Assembly (NCBI GenBank): GCA_040004035.1
Contig: JAMPLN010000001.1
Length of the DNA: 64,000 bases
From: Microcoleus vaginatus_C
Lineage (GTDB): Bacteria > Cyanobacteriota > Cyanobacteriia > Cyanobacteriales > Microcoleaceae
Direction: 5' to 3' (one strand)
Part shown: one piece after another, positions 44,296 through 54,206 of the stretch
How positions within the stretch are numbered: the first letter of the stretch is position 1
Layout: every line of letters starts with the position of its first letter
The notes under the pieces: model-generated
What the model saw: the letters and a program-made list of their open reading frames with translations, nothing else
What the model was told of the DNA's origin: nothing
Databases searched by the model: none
Made by a program: the position numbers and the translations under genes

Positions 44296-45169
44296 TTCCT
44301 CTCGTCCTACTAATCCTACCCGAAGCCATAGCCTTAAAGACGTACTGGCCGTGCTGTTTGTGAGGATCGATCGCCCGTGGGGCCCGCATCAACCTCATCC
44401 TATCGTTGTAGAGACAGGCTTCGGGTTCCGGGAGAGGACTCGAAAAACTCAGAGTTGGCAAAATGTGGGAGTTATCGGGCTACTCAGTCGCTAATTCTGG
44501 TTTTGAAGGGTAGGTGGTCGATCGAACCGACGGCGATCGATTGGGGGTGATTCCCTACGGGATAGCTTCGCTTCACGGGGAAGCTAAAAAACCGATCGCA
44601 AAAAACGGCCCTGGCAATGGTATTAACTAAATGCACATAAATCTGATTCTCATCTCAAATTTAATTTTTTATTTAGAAAATCCCAGCGTTAAATTTGTTA
44701 GGGTTTCCTAACAATCGCCAGACTAAAAATACATTTCTAATTCAGCTATAGAAATAAATTAACCAAAGTCACCCCTAGATCGTGCTGTAGCCTAGCTTCT
44801 TGAAGAAACGAAGGCGCTCAACCAAAGCGCTCCAAAACAAAAATAAGGTATTTCAAGCAGCAGTTTTTTTAAGCAGACTTAACTTTAATTCTCAGTTTTT
44901 CAGACAAATTAAATTTATTTCCAGCCTTCTTTATACGTCAAAAAAATAGATTAGGGTCGCGATCACAGAGTGATGGTGATCGATCTCACAATAAATAATG
45001 TTATTAACGTGCAGCTTATAAAAGATGCAAGCAGTCGAGCCAAATGGCTTATAGCTTTAAGCGTAATGGCTGATGACTATCAGCGTACAAATGCAGAAAA
45101 TTGTAGTTAACAACATTAAAAATTAGGGGAATCCATCGGGTGCGACTTAATAAAAAAACGAGGTTTATC
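44296..45169. other. long spacer with a dispersed repeat
   Basis: No supported gene in about 870 bp. Position 44549-44577 carries GATTCCCTACGGGATAGC then TTCGCTTCACG, the word also found inside the ABC1 kinase gene. The right half is AT-rich and probably holds the promoter of the downstream gene. Confidence 0.5.
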
Positions 45170-46264
45170 ATGACGGGTATTTCACAAATATCTTCAAAAT
45201 CTTTACCAGCAGCCGACCAACTTCAACAGGGCGCAAGTCAGGCGTCCGAAGGTATTATCGGATCGGAAACTGACAAACTCCCAAAAGCTAAAGGTGTCAG
45301 CGTTTCTTCCTTCGCAGTTAGCTGGGCAAAAAAATATTACAGTACAGTTGCGACACGAGAGAACCAAGCGCCACGCCAAATTCTCCCAAGCCTCGATTTA
45401 ACTAATTTTGAGGGAAATAGAGCCCAAATAGTTGACAAATTGACAGATACGCTGAAATTAGCCAGCGAGATAGCTTGGAGTAGAGTAGAAGCTCTTTTAG
45501 AGAAACAAATAGAGCGGCACGCGATCGATCCAAGTTTAATTAATTCTTTAGAAATGGCCGCCGATTCTCGCACCTTATATAAGAAAGCAATAGACGCTTA
45601 TGCGGATAGAGAACCTGTTTTCCGCTTGTCAGTCCTGGTGGGAAAAGATATTATCAAAGTGAGGCGAAAATATTCAAAGACTGATCCGTTAGTGCTGGGA
45701 TTTGTGACAATGGAGTTTCAATACACTAGCAAAATCTTGTTAGGATGTCTTTCGGAGTCAGAGCGAGCGGAATTTGCGCCCTACTTAAAAGTTGTAGACG
45801 ACTACCTGCACATTCCCTACGGAGAGATTAACGAGGCTGCGGCGAATCACCCCCCGAATTCAAGAGCTCTATTAGCCGTTCAGCATTTATTGCAGCACAC
45901 GACTCAGATTGCTAGTGCAGTGTACGATCGAGCTAGTGCCCAGCATCAAGGATACCGCAGCAGCAGCGGGTATTTGAGCGATCGCGAGGTAAAAATTTCT
46001 GGTATCCGGGATGTCGAGATTTTTCAAAGCTATTTGTGCTGGTGCGTTTTGGAAGGTAGCATTCACCCGGTACAACAAGAATTGTTTCCAATTTGCGTGA
46101 TGTTGTACCCGAAACTTCATGTAAGTTGGGAATTAGTGCAGGATATGCTGCTGATTTTGTTTTGGGAAATATGCGAGCGGCTTCCTGCTGAAGATTTAAC
46201 GGTATTTGTACCTTACTTGCGTACTTTGACAGAGCTGTTTTCCAGGGATGTGTTTGATAATTAG
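45170..46264 (+). CDS. hypothetical helical protein, 364 aa
   Basis: The start at the ATG 45170 is chosen over an upstream GTG because GAGG lies 6 nt before it. The N-terminal 45 residues look disordered. The remainder is strongly helical, with no membrane segment and no motif I know (e.g. DKLTDTLKLASEIAWSRVEALLEKQIERH, RAEFAPYLKVVDDYLHIPYGEI). It is probably a conserved cyanobacterial cytosolic protein. Function unknown. Confidence 0.6.
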   Translation: MTGISQISSKSLPAADQLQQGASQASEGIIGSETDKLPKAKGVSVSSFAVSWAKKYYSTVATRENQAPRQILPSLDLTNFEGNRAQIVDKLTDTLKLASEIAWSRVEALLEKQIERHAIDPSLINSLEMAADSRTLYKKAIDAYADREPVFRLSVLVGKDIIKVRRKYSKTDPLVLGFVTMEFQYTSKILLGCLSESERAEFAPYLKVVDDYLHIPYGEINEAAANHPPNSRALLAVQHLLQHTTQIASAVYDRASAQHQGYRSSSGYLSDREVKISGIRDVEIFQSYLCWCVLEGSIHPVQQELFPICVMLYPKLHVSWELVQDMLLILFWEICERLPAEDLTVFVPYLRTLTELFSRDVFDN

Positions 46265-46305
46265 GTAATTTATAATTGGTAATTGCTTCAAAATTTACCT
46301 GTTGC

Positions 46306-46698
46306 CTATTTAAAACTAAAAGCGGCGACTGCCAAACATCCCCAACCAACAATAAAAGCAACTCCCCCCAGGGGCGTAATTGCACCCAGCCATTTGATGT
46401 CGCTCAAACTCAGGGCGTACAAACTGCCTGAAAAGATGATAGTGCCGGCAATAAAAGCCCATCCAGCCACTGCAAAAAAGGTTTGAGACTCTTGAGCGCG
46501 GCTCAAGAGTAAAGCGACGAGTAATAGAGCCAGGGCATGGTACATTTGATATCGGGCGCCGGTCTCAAAAATTGTTAAAGCTCGATCGCTCAATTGATTT
46601 TTCAAAGCGTGGGAGGCGAAAGCACCGCCTGCAACGGATAAACCTCCGAATAAGGCTCCGACTGCTATAAAAATACGAATTAAAATTAGCGTTGACAT
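46306..46698 (-). CDS. DUF423 membrane protein
   Basis: 130 aa from the ATG at 46698; a TTG start farther upstream is unlikely. Four helices with the DUF423 signature: GALFGGLSVAGGAFASHALK, ARYQMYHALALLLVALL, GWAFIAGTIIFSGSLYALSL and ITPLGGVAFIVGWGCLAVAA. Family function unknown. Confidence 0.88.
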   Translation of the reverse strand: MSTLILIRIFIAVGALFGGLSVAGGAFASHALKNQLSDRALTIFETGARYQMYHALALLLVALLLSRAQESQTFFAVAGWAFIAGTIIFSGSLYALSLSDIKWLGAITPLGGVAFIVGWGCLAVAAFSFK

Positions 46699-46925
46699 AA
46701 TATTTATTGAATTGGGAAGAAGGAAGTTCGGCAACGGATTATGTAACTGATGTAACGGATGTCAGTCCGATGTCCGTCGGAAGAAGGAAGAAGGAAGGAG
46801 GAGGAGAGAAAAATATCTAATTGTTGATATCGAATGTGTGCGGTGCGTGGCTTACTTGTCATTGCTAGCCTCCGCGAAGCAATCGCATAGTAGAGATGTT
46901 CACTGGCCTAACTCTGGGAAGGGAA

Positions 46926-46942
46926 GGTGCGCGGGGCGCACC
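46926..46942. repeat. GGTGCGC/GCGCACC palindrome, copy 3
   Basis: GGTGCGCGGGGCGCACC lies 43 nt past the stop of the reverse-strand chlM gene and may act as its terminator. Related to 5226-5243 and 42786-42802. Confidence 0.7.
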
Positions 46943-46984
46943 CAAGGCTGAGGAGAAATTAGCTTTTTTGCAAATATTTTTAAC

Positions 46985-47671
46985 CTATTTCCGCACAGCT
47001 TCCAGCAAGCGAGAATAGTAAAAGCTAGTGCTAGTCATCGCTGTTCTGTTAATAACAAAACCATTGTTTTCTAGGATTTTGATAATATCAGCTTCGCGGT
47101 GCTGGTAAGCGCGGGTAGTTTTGCTCGGGCCGGGGAAAAGTTCACCAATTTTTTTGAGGGCGGTGAGTGCTAAAGTTTTCGGTGCAAAACTAAGAATTAG
47201 TCGCGATTCGGCGATCGAACTTAGGTGAGCGATCATTTCTGCAGCCTTATTTTGAGGATAGTGGATTAGCACATCCAAACAAATCACTGTGTGGAATTTG
47301 CCGGTTAAAGCTTCCAAATCTTGGGCGGCGAAGGAGATGTTGTAGAGCTTGCCGGGAACTGCTGTCGATCGATCGTAAGCTTCTGCTACCATCTTTTCAG
47401 AGATATCGCTAGCGCAAACAATTGCCCCAGCGTCAGCCAGAGGAATGCTCAGAGAGCCTACACCGCAACCAGCATCGCAGACACAAAGCCCGGGTAAATT
47501 GCCGTCAGCTTGCAGCCATTCGATGACTGTATCCACCGTTTTCTGGTGCCCGGTGCGGATGTCTAGCTGAACTTTATTGACTTTGCCCTCGCCGTAAATT
47601 CGCTGCCAGCGATCGAAGCCCGTCGAGTTAAAATACTGTCTAACTATAGTCTTGTCGTCTACCAAATTCAT
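46985..47671 (-). CDS. chlM: magnesium-protoporphyrin IX methyltransferase
   Basis: 228 aa SAM-dependent methyltransferase (BchM/ChlM). It converts Mg-protoporphyrin IX to its monomethyl ester in chlorophyll synthesis. VRQYFNSTGFDRWQRIYGEG near the N-terminus is the family hallmark, VCDAGCGVGSLSIPLA is SAM motif I, and VICLDVLIHYPQ and LILSFAPKT follow. It lies downstream of nagA on the same strand with a 208-bp gap. Confidence 0.94.
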   Translation of the reverse strand: MNLVDDKTIVRQYFNSTGFDRWQRIYGEGKVNKVQLDIRTGHQKTVDTVIEWLQADGNLPGLCVCDAGCGVGSLSIPLADAGAIVCASDISEKMVAEAYDRSTAVPGKLYNISFAAQDLEALTGKFHTVICLDVLIHYPQNKAAEMIAHLSSIAESRLILSFAPKTLALTALKKIGELFPGPSKTTRAYQHREADIIKILENNGFVINRTAMTSTSFYYSRLLEAVRK

Positions 47672-47879
47672 CGATCTGCCTGCTGCTGAGTTATTGCCAA
47701 CGGTTAGATATTATATAGCAATCCGGTTCCGAAAATGTGCAACTTGCAACTACAGATTTTAGATTGGCGATTTTAGATTTTCGATGAAAACGGCACATCT
47801 AAAATCTGAAATCTATCGGGTAATACCACTTCGCGGATTCCCACTTTTTCAATTTTTTAATCTAGAAGGGTATAACAGG

Positions 47880-49109
47880 CTAAAAAAGTCGATGCCAAGT
47901 CAATTCCTTTGTCGCCGCATTTAAATTCCAGCGCAACAATTGAGTTGCCGATTTGCCCATAATTCCCGAAATTCCGATCGCCCTTCTCGGAGATTCAGTT
48001 GCCAGGGCGATCGCACTTTCGGCATCGCAAATTCCCCACTCCACCAAATTCTGAACTCCCGCCAACAGTGGCAGAGTTGTGCCCGCCAAAGTAGCAGATT
48101 CCAGGGCCGAGTGGTAATCTAATCTTACCCAAGCTGTACCTTTTCTGACTTCAATTTGTCGGGAATCCCAAGGATAAACACCGTCAGGCAAACCCAAAGG
48201 AGCCAAAGCATCGCTCACCAAAAAAACGCCTTTTTCATATCTACCAGCCCGCAGCAAAAAATCAATCATTGTCGGAGAAACGTGCTTCCCGTCAGCAATT
48301 AAACCGCATTTTACGCCCGGATAAACAATCGCCGCTCCCAACAAACCCGGTTCTCGGTGGTGCAAACTCGGCATCGCATTAAAAGCGTGAGTTACCATCG
48401 AAGCTCCCCGCTCAAATGCTTTTTGGGCTTGCTCTGCCGTCGCTTGGGAGTGTCCGAGACTCACGGAAATTCCCAAACTTTGCAAATAGGAAATGACTTC
48501 GCCAGTGCTGTCTAACTCCGGCGCTAAAGTAATTATTTTGACAATATCGGCACAATCTCCTAAAACTTGCTTGACATTTTCTATAGTGAGCGGTAATAAA
48601 AACTCAACTGGGTGAGCTCCTCGCTTCTGGGGGTTGAGAAAAGGGCCTTCGAGGTGAACGCCGAGAATTTCCGCTGTTTTGGGTTGAATTGTTGCGGGAG
48701 CAGCGGTTTGTACAGTGCGGATATAATCAGCTATAGTCGAGAGCGATCGCCTAAACTTATCCAGTGAAGTTGTCACCAAAGTCGGCACAAAAGCATCGAC
48801 TCCCTGATTCCACAAAAATTGACAAATTTTCGGCAAAATTTCAATATGTTTGCTTTCTAAATCGGGAAAAGCAAAACCAAGGGCGCCGTTAATCTGCAAG
48901 TCAACACCGCCTAGAGAAAGCCAATCGCCTGCTACATCAAGCACTTGCAAATCGGGAGGACAAATCCGTTTAAATACCGCGTCCATCGGGCAAACTTCTT
49001 GAATGATACCCGTTTCGTCAACAGCAAGCATCTGCAAATCCTTGCAACCGGGGAGGCGAACATTGAGAATATCTGTGCGGGCGGCAGGTGGGGTTGTGGC
49101 TTCAGTCAT
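47880..49109 (-). CDS. nagA: N-acetylglucosamine-6-phosphate deacetylase
   Basis: 409 aa amidohydrolase. Metal and active-site motifs: VDLQINGALGFAF, GVHLEGPFLNPQKRGAHP, SLGHSQAT, VTHAFNAMPSLHHREPG and LVSDALAPLGLP with the catalytic Asp. It recycles amino-sugar phosphates from cell-wall turnover. It is divergent from purE, with 234 bp between them containing heptamer repeats. Confidence 0.93.
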   Translation of the reverse strand: MTEATTPPAARTDILNVRLPGCKDLQMLAVDETGIIQEVCPMDAVFKRICPPDLQVLDVAGDWLSLGGVDLQINGALGFAFPDLESKHIEILPKICQFLWNQGVDAFVPTLVTTSLDKFRRSLSTIADYIRTVQTAAPATIQPKTAEILGVHLEGPFLNPQKRGAHPVEFLLPLTIENVKQVLGDCADIVKIITLAPELDSTGEVISYLQSLGISVSLGHSQATAEQAQKAFERGASMVTHAFNAMPSLHHREPGLLGAAIVYPGVKCGLIADGKHVSPTMIDFLLRAGRYEKGVFLVSDALAPLGLPDGVYPWDSRQIEVRKGTAWVRLDYHSALESATLAGTTLPLLAGVQNLVEWGICDAESAIALATESPRRAIGISGIMGKSATQLLRWNLNAATKELTWHRLF

Positions 49110-49343
49110 CCGATTTTAGATTTTAGATTTTAGATTTTAGATTTAATATTCGCTACGGATAAATCCGGTGGCTGGCGATGAGGAGGGGGAGCTTTTTGCT
49201 TTTTGCTGGCTCCAGGGCTGCTCAGACGGGGGCTGGTGGCAAAATTGCTTTTAAGGGTCAGTTTGGGTACAAAATATCTAAATTGGAGTTAACGCAATCA
49301 TTTAAAATTAGCATTTATCTGAAATCTCAAATCTGAAAATTTT
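49110..49343. promoter_or_regulatory. divergent nagA/purE promoter region with (TTTTAGA)n repeats
   Basis: Five TTTTAGA-like heptamers lie directly upstream of nagA (about 49113-49143). A related ATCTGAAATCTCAAATCTGAAA tract precedes purE. Promoter boxes were not assigned. Confidence 0.6.
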
Positions 49344-49865
49344 ATGAATCAAGCGACAGTTGGAATTATCATGGGTAGCGATTCGGATTTGCCAACCATG
49401 AAAGATGCGATCGCAGTTTGCGAAGAATTCAGTGTTGCTTGCTCCGTGGCGATAGTCTCGGCGCACCGCACCCCTGAGCGCATGGTGGAATACGCCCAAA
49501 CCGCGCACCAACGAGGCTTGAAAGTCATTATCGCAGGAGCAGGGGGAGCGGCGCACCTTCCGGGTATGGTAGCATCTTTAACGCCCTTGCCCGTAATTGG
49601 GGTGCCTGTACCGAGCCGACACCTGCAAGGGGTAGATTCGCTGTACTCGATCGTGCAAATGCCAGCCGGGATACCCGTAGCAACAGTGGGGATCGGCAAC
49701 GCTAAGAATGCTGGCTTGCTGGCAGTTCAGATACTGGCAGCTCATCAGCCAGAATTGCTAGAGCGAGTCTTGCATTACCGCAAAAATTTGTCCGAATCTG
49801 TACTGAAAAAACAAAATCAACTAGAAGAGCTAGGCTATCATAACTATCTCAATCTCAACAAATAA
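49344..49865 (+). CDS. purE: N5-carboxyaminoimidazole ribonucleotide mutase
   Basis: 173 aa class I PurE. It moves the carboxyl group of N5-CAIR to give CAIR in purine synthesis. Conserved GIIMGSDSDLPTMKDA, VSAHRTPERM, IAGAGGAAHLPGM and PVPSRHLQGVDSLYSIVQMP are intact. The ammonium transporter gene follows 83 bp later. Confidence 0.96.
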   Translation: MNQATVGIIMGSDSDLPTMKDAIAVCEEFSVACSVAIVSAHRTPERMVEYAQTAHQRGLKVIIAGAGGAAHLPGMVASLTPLPVIGVPVPSRHLQGVDSLYSIVQMPAGIPVATVGIGNAKNAGLLAVQILAAHQPELLERVLHYRKNLSESVLKKQNQLEELGYHNYLNLNK

Positions 49866-49948
49866 TCCATAAACTTTTGTAGTAAGATTGGAAAGTTTTC
49901 CGAATATTGCTGAGCTTACTAGCCGTAAAGAGGGTAAAAGTGATTAAA

Positions 49949-51550
49949 ATGACTGTCGGAAAGAAAAAGTCGAAACAATTCAGGCGAGAGGCTTTAAATT
50001 TGCCAGCAGCTAAATATTTTACGAAAGTCAACAGGTTGAAGAAGTTATCATGGGCGATCGCCCGCCTCAGCCCAAGTTGGCAAGCCTGCATACCAATAGC
50101 TGCAATCATCGTCTTGGTGTGGGGATATGCGGCAGTAGCCCAAACCCCTGCAACGCCAACCACCGAGGAACAATTAGCAAGCCTTAAGGTGGGCATGGAT
50201 ACCATGTGGGTCATGGTGGCTGGGATGGTAGTGTTCTTTATGAACGCCGGTTTCGGTATGTTGGAAACCGGGTTTTGTCGCCAAAAAAATGCGGTTAACG
50301 TGCTGTCCAAAAACTTGATTGTTTTTGCGCTTTCTACGATCGCATATTGGGCGATCGGCTTTGCCTTAATGTTCAGCGACGGCAACGGTTTTATCGGTAC
50401 CAGCGGCGGATTTTTCCTGTGGAACGTAGCTGACAACAGCCCCGCCACAGGAGACGCTTATCAAGGCATTTTCAGCGCATTAAACTGGACGGGAGTCCCC
50501 CTCAACGCTAAATTCTTTTTCCAATTAGTTTTTGCGGGAACTGCTGCCACGATCGTTTCTGGAGCCGTTGCAGAGCGAATTAAATTCCTTGAATTCTTAA
50601 TTTTCAGCTTGCTGCTAGTAGGAATTGCTTACCCGATTACCGGACACTGGATTTGGGGCGGTGGCTGGCTGGCAAAAGCAGGCTTCTGGGATTTTGCCGG
50701 TTCGACAGTGGTTCACTCGGTAGGCGGTTGGGCGGCTTTGATGGGAGCGGCATTTTTGGGGCCGCGAATCGGCAAGTACCGCGACGGCGATACTGTGGCG
50801 ATGCCGGGACACAATATGAGCATTGCCACCTTGGGCTGTTTGATTTTGTGGTTGGGTTGGTTCGGGTTTAATCCCGGTTCGACAATGGCAGTCGATCCAA
50901 ATGCGATCGCCCACATTGCCATCACCACCAACACCGGCGGCGCCTTCGGGGGAATTGCTGCAACCATTACTGCTTGGCTGTACCTGGGCAAACCGGATCT
51001 TTCCATGATTATCAACGGCATCCTCGCCGGCTTAGTCGGGGTAACAGCGAGCTGTGCTTGGATCAACGTGCCCAACTCTGCCATTATCGGCACGATCGCG
51101 GGCATCCTGGTAGTTTTCGCAGTAACTTTCTTCGACAACTTGAAAATTGATGACCCTGTAGGAGCAACTTCAGTTCACTTAGTCTGTGGCATCTGGGGAA
51201 CTTTGGCAGTTGGGCTGTTTGCGGACGGGCCTACAACTGGACTTTATACCGCAGGCCCGGCAGCCGGATTGCTTGTGGGCGGAGGTTTCGGTCAACTCTG
51301 GGCGCAGTTGGTCGGCATTATCTCTGTAGGCGGGATGACCGTGCTGCTGAGTACGATTTTTTGGATGGCACTCAAAGCTTTGCTGGGTATCCGCGTTTCT
51401 GCTTTAGAGGAAGCTGAAGGTTTGGATATCGGCGAACACGGGATGGAAGCTTACACCGGGTTTGTGAAGGAAACGAGCTTGGATAACAGAAGTGAAACCA
51501 GCTACGGCGGTTATGGTGGGGGTTCTGGAGGCAAGACTACCAAACTGTAG
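49949..51550 (+). CDS. amt: ammonium transporter (Amt), long N-terminus
   Basis: 533 aa from the ATG at 49949. A GTG 9 nt upstream is also possible; the TTG at 49907 is unlikely. A basic roughly 50-aa leader precedes a signal-like helix (ACIPIAAIIVLVWGYAAVA), then the 11-helix Amt fold. The first pore histidine is in FAGSTVVHSVGG and the second in ATSVHLVCGIWGT, so the twin-His site is intact. GFGMLETGFCRQKNAVN is the N-terminal Amt hallmark. The C-terminal tail is Gly-rich (SYGGYGGGSGGK). Confidence 0.92.
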   Translation: MTVGKKKSKQFRREALNLPAAKYFTKVNRLKKLSWAIARLSPSWQACIPIAAIIVLVWGYAAVAQTPATPTTEEQLASLKVGMDTMWVMVAGMVVFFMNAGFGMLETGFCRQKNAVNVLSKNLIVFALSTIAYWAIGFALMFSDGNGFIGTSGGFFLWNVADNSPATGDAYQGIFSALNWTGVPLNAKFFFQLVFAGTAATIVSGAVAERIKFLEFLIFSLLLVGIAYPITGHWIWGGGWLAKAGFWDFAGSTVVHSVGGWAALMGAAFLGPRIGKYRDGDTVAMPGHNMSIATLGCLILWLGWFGFNPGSTMAVDPNAIAHIAITTNTGGAFGGIAATITAWLYLGKPDLSMIINGILAGLVGVTASCAWINVPNSAIIGTIAGILVVFAVTFFDNLKIDDPVGATSVHLVCGIWGTLAVGLFADGPTTGLYTAGPAAGLLVGGGFGQLWAQLVGIISVGGMTVLLSTIFWMALKALLGIRVSALEEAEGLDIGEHGMEAYTGFVKETSLDNRSETSYGGYGGGSGGKTTKL

Positions 51551-51747
51551 AGTGTGCGAAGGGCTCGACCACTTCAGCTTTCGTGGCCTAGATTAGCTAT
51601 TTATCAGCTAATTCACGCCTTTATTCAGAAAAACCACCATCTGAAATCCGCCTACTTATGGCTGTCTATCGTTGTGCTCGCGTTTCAATCTTAGATGCGA
51701 ACGCGGGCATAATTTTATGTTTAGTTGACTTTTAAGGGCTGACATAC

Positions 51748-51869
51748 GGCGTTGCACAATTTGAGGATGATTTTTGTGCCGTGTCCCGCCTGCTGTGAAA
51801 ATACACGCCTTCGGGCTCATGGGCCCATCCGACAAAAACATCAAAATCATGCCGCTATTATGCAACGCC
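51748..51869. mobile_element. MITE-like element, about 122 bp
   Basis: Terminal inverted repeats GGCGTTGCACAAT (51748-51760) and ATTATGCAACGCC (51857-51869) differ at one position. Partial symmetry extends inward (GATGATTTTTG versus CATCAAAATCATG). It is flanked by TAC and TTA, compatible with a TA target duplication as in the IS630/Tc1 group. No coding capacity. Identity is inferred from ends only. Confidence 0.6.
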
Positions 51870-51972
51870 TTACATATATAGTAGTTTTCGATTGCATGAG
51901 ATGTGCCCCGATAATTGATAATTGGGAATTGAGAATCTGTAACTAACGGAACTTTGCAAACACGTGTATTGA

Positions 51973-52575
51973 TTAGAGTTTATCGGCAATTGCTTTCAGT
52001 TCTTCAACGATCCGCTTGTTCTTGGGATTCCTGCTGCCATTAAGGCGGGCGGAGACAACAGTGATTATTTCTAGTAGATCTTTAGCTAAATCCTCGTCAC
52101 AGCTAGTATTTTCCGTTTGATTTATAATCACTACCTCTGTCCCAAAGTGTTCGCACAAATTAAAAATTAGTTCAGAACCAAATCTCAGCAGTCTGTCTTT
52201 GTGAGTTAATACCAACCTTTCTACTTGATTGTCTGCGATCGCCCGAATTAGATGTTGTAAACCCCCCTTACTGTAATTAACCCCAGAACCTATATCCTCA
52301 ATGATTTGGAATTGCCACCCCTGAGATGCACAAAACAATTCCAAAACTTGTTTTTGTCTGTCTAAATCATCTTTTTGGTTGTGACTGCTAACCCGAGCGT
52401 AAGCCACGGTTAAAGCGCCCTCGCGTTTTAAGCCGAGAAGATGAGCTAGGTCATAGCGTCTGTGACCGTTAGCGGTGCGTTCCGGTATTAGCTTGCCTTC
52501 GGCTTCCCACCTGCGTAAGGTGGAAGCACTCACACCTTTAATTTTGGCTGCTTCAGTTATGGTTAATTTTTTCAT
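51973..52575 (-). CDS. IS607-family serine recombinase (TnpA)
   Basis: 200 aa. A MerR-like helix-turn-helix at residues 3-50 (TITEAAKIKGVSASTLRRWEAEGKL) is followed by a serine-resolvase catalytic domain: VAYARVSSHNQKDDLDRQ with Ser63/Ser64, then ERLVLTHKDRLLRFG. This matches IS607 transposase OrfA. The usual tnpB partner downstream is absent, as the following 400 bp hold only a MITE-like element. It is full length and may still be active in trans. Confidence 0.9.
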   Translation of the reverse strand: MKKLTITEAAKIKGVSASTLRRWEAEGKLIPERTANGHRRYDLAHLLGLKREGALTVAYARVSSHNQKDDLDRQKQVLELFCASQGWQFQIIEDIGSGVNYSKGGLQHLIRAIADNQVERLVLTHKDRLLRFGSELIFNLCEHFGTEVVIINQTENTSCDEDLAKDLLEIITVVSARLNGSRNPKNKRIVEELKAIADKL

Positions 52576-52857
52576 TTTTGGATTTTAGCATCAGAAATGG
52601 GTAATTTCGGTAAGTTTTAGATATATTTTTGTGCACAGCAGCGGCTTTGACAAATCCGATTCCGGTGCCAGAAAGTTTGGTAGGCAGATTTTTTATGGTA
52701 AAGTAGTGCGAAAAAGCAAAGTTCTGCATCGCCGCCCTTGCCCAACACAGCACAGTGCTTGATTATTACAAGAATTGAGGCTTTAATTGAGCGGTAAAAT
52801 TTGATGCAGCAATCAGTGCAAATTATTCGGTGTGAGGCCTGCAAATAGCTTGAGTTT

Positions 52858-53775
52858 ATGGAGAAGTTTGGAGGAGGTAGCAGAAGTAGAACTCATAAAT
52901 CCCTCTTAGGGATGGAAGTTAGCCGATCGAAAACTGTTCCGGTTTGGGCTTTGCTATCTTTGGTGACTAACGGGGTACTGATACTTACAGTCGCTCAACT
53001 ACTGCTGCGGGGACACAACTTGACAGAAAGCTTCCAGGCGAATGATGCGGTGACGGCAGAAGCGGCCCAGGAACAAATTGGCCAACCGGTGATCTCTGCA
53101 AAAGCAGTGCTAGACGTGCCCATTCCAGGACCGCGACATAAATGGACTTACCAGCAGTGGGTGACGCAGTTGGGTCGCGAAGCTGAGGCGGTGGCGGCGA
53201 ATCGACCGTCAAGACTGAGTGTTTTGGCTGGGGATTCTCTAAGTATGTGGTTTCCGACGAAGCTGTTACCAGTAGATCAAATTTGGCTGAATCAAGGGAT
53301 TTCGGGGGAGACTTCCCTGGGTTTGCTGAAGCGGTTGCAGTTGTTCGATAGAACTGCGCCGGATACGGTGTTTGTGATGATTGGGATTAACGATTTGTTG
53401 CGGGGGGCCAGCGACGCAGGGATTTTGGACAACCAGCGGCAGATAATTCGCGATTTGCGGTGGGCGCATCCCAAAGCACAAGTGGTTGTGCAGTCGATTT
53501 TGCCGCACAGCGGGGAACAAGCTACTTGGGAAAATCGCGATCGGCTGTTGGCGATTCCTAACAGTCGGATTAGGGCAATAAATCGACGGCTGAAAGAAAT
53601 TGCTAGTTCGGAAAATGTTTTGTATCTGGATTTGTACCCGCTGTTTGCGGATGCTGAGGGCAATTTGCCAACTGAACTCAGCACAGATGGCTTGCACCTT
53701 AACGATCAAGGTTATCTAGTTTGGCGATCGGCCCTGCAACTGTTCGATCAGATGCAGTTGAAAAATGAGTCATGA
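52858..53775 (+). CDS. SGNH/GDSL-type hydrolase with N-terminal membrane anchor
   Basis: 305 aa; an in-frame ATG at 52912 would give a shorter N-terminus. A hydrophobic helix (about 25-55) anchors the protein. The SGNH core follows: LSVLAGDSLSMWF (block I Ser), LNQGISGETSLG (Gly block), VMIGINDLLRG (Asn block) and STDGLHLNDQGY (Asp/His). It is probably a periplasmic or surface esterase/acetylhydrolase. Substrate unknown. Confidence 0.87.
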   Translation: MEKFGGGSRSRTHKSLLGMEVSRSKTVPVWALLSLVTNGVLILTVAQLLLRGHNLTESFQANDAVTAEAAQEQIGQPVISAKAVLDVPIPGPRHKWTYQQWVTQLGREAEAVAANRPSRLSVLAGDSLSMWFPTKLLPVDQIWLNQGISGETSLGLLKRLQLFDRTAPDTVFVMIGINDLLRGASDAGILDNQRQIIRDLRWAHPKAQVVVQSILPHSGEQATWENRDRLLAIPNSRIRAINRRLKEIASSENVLYLDLYPLFADAEGNLPTELSTDGLHLNDQGYLVWRSALQLFDQMQLKNES

Positions 53776-54206
53776 GTTATTAGTAATTAGTCATTAGTCC
53801 TTAGTTAGAAAAATAAAGGATGAAGTCATATTCTCCCCAACTCAAAACTCCCGCCCTCTCCTCGACTCCCCCTCTCCGATTACTCGGTTGTCACTGGCTA
53901 TGTCAAGTATCGACTGATAGATTAAGAAATATGATACTTAGCTATTTAGTATAGGGTGATACAGAATAACGGTTTGTACAAATGGTGGAATCCAAAAGGC
54001 ACAGACCGTGGGATTGATGGTTGACGAATTTAGATGAGTCCGGCTATACGAAGTCGGGAGGTTGAGGATTGGGGAATTATCTATTGAAGATTTGTTCCGC
54101 TAAAACACGGACTTAAAACCAAATAACTATTGCATCTAAAATCCTCGCATCTAAAATCGGCTCGGTCTTCCCTGAAAATTGCTGAGTATGAAAAGGTACA
54201 ACTAAC
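53776..54206. promoter_or_regulatory. upstream region of the second amt with two GTA-N8-TAC sites
   Basis: Two perfect matches to the NtcA-type palindrome GTA-N8-TAC occur, at 53949-53962 and 54186-54199. The first is 245 bp upstream of the start; no clear -10 box lies 22 nt after it. The second overlaps the ribosome-binding region. NtcA control of amt genes is known in cyanobacteria. Binding here is inferred only. Confidence 0.45.
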
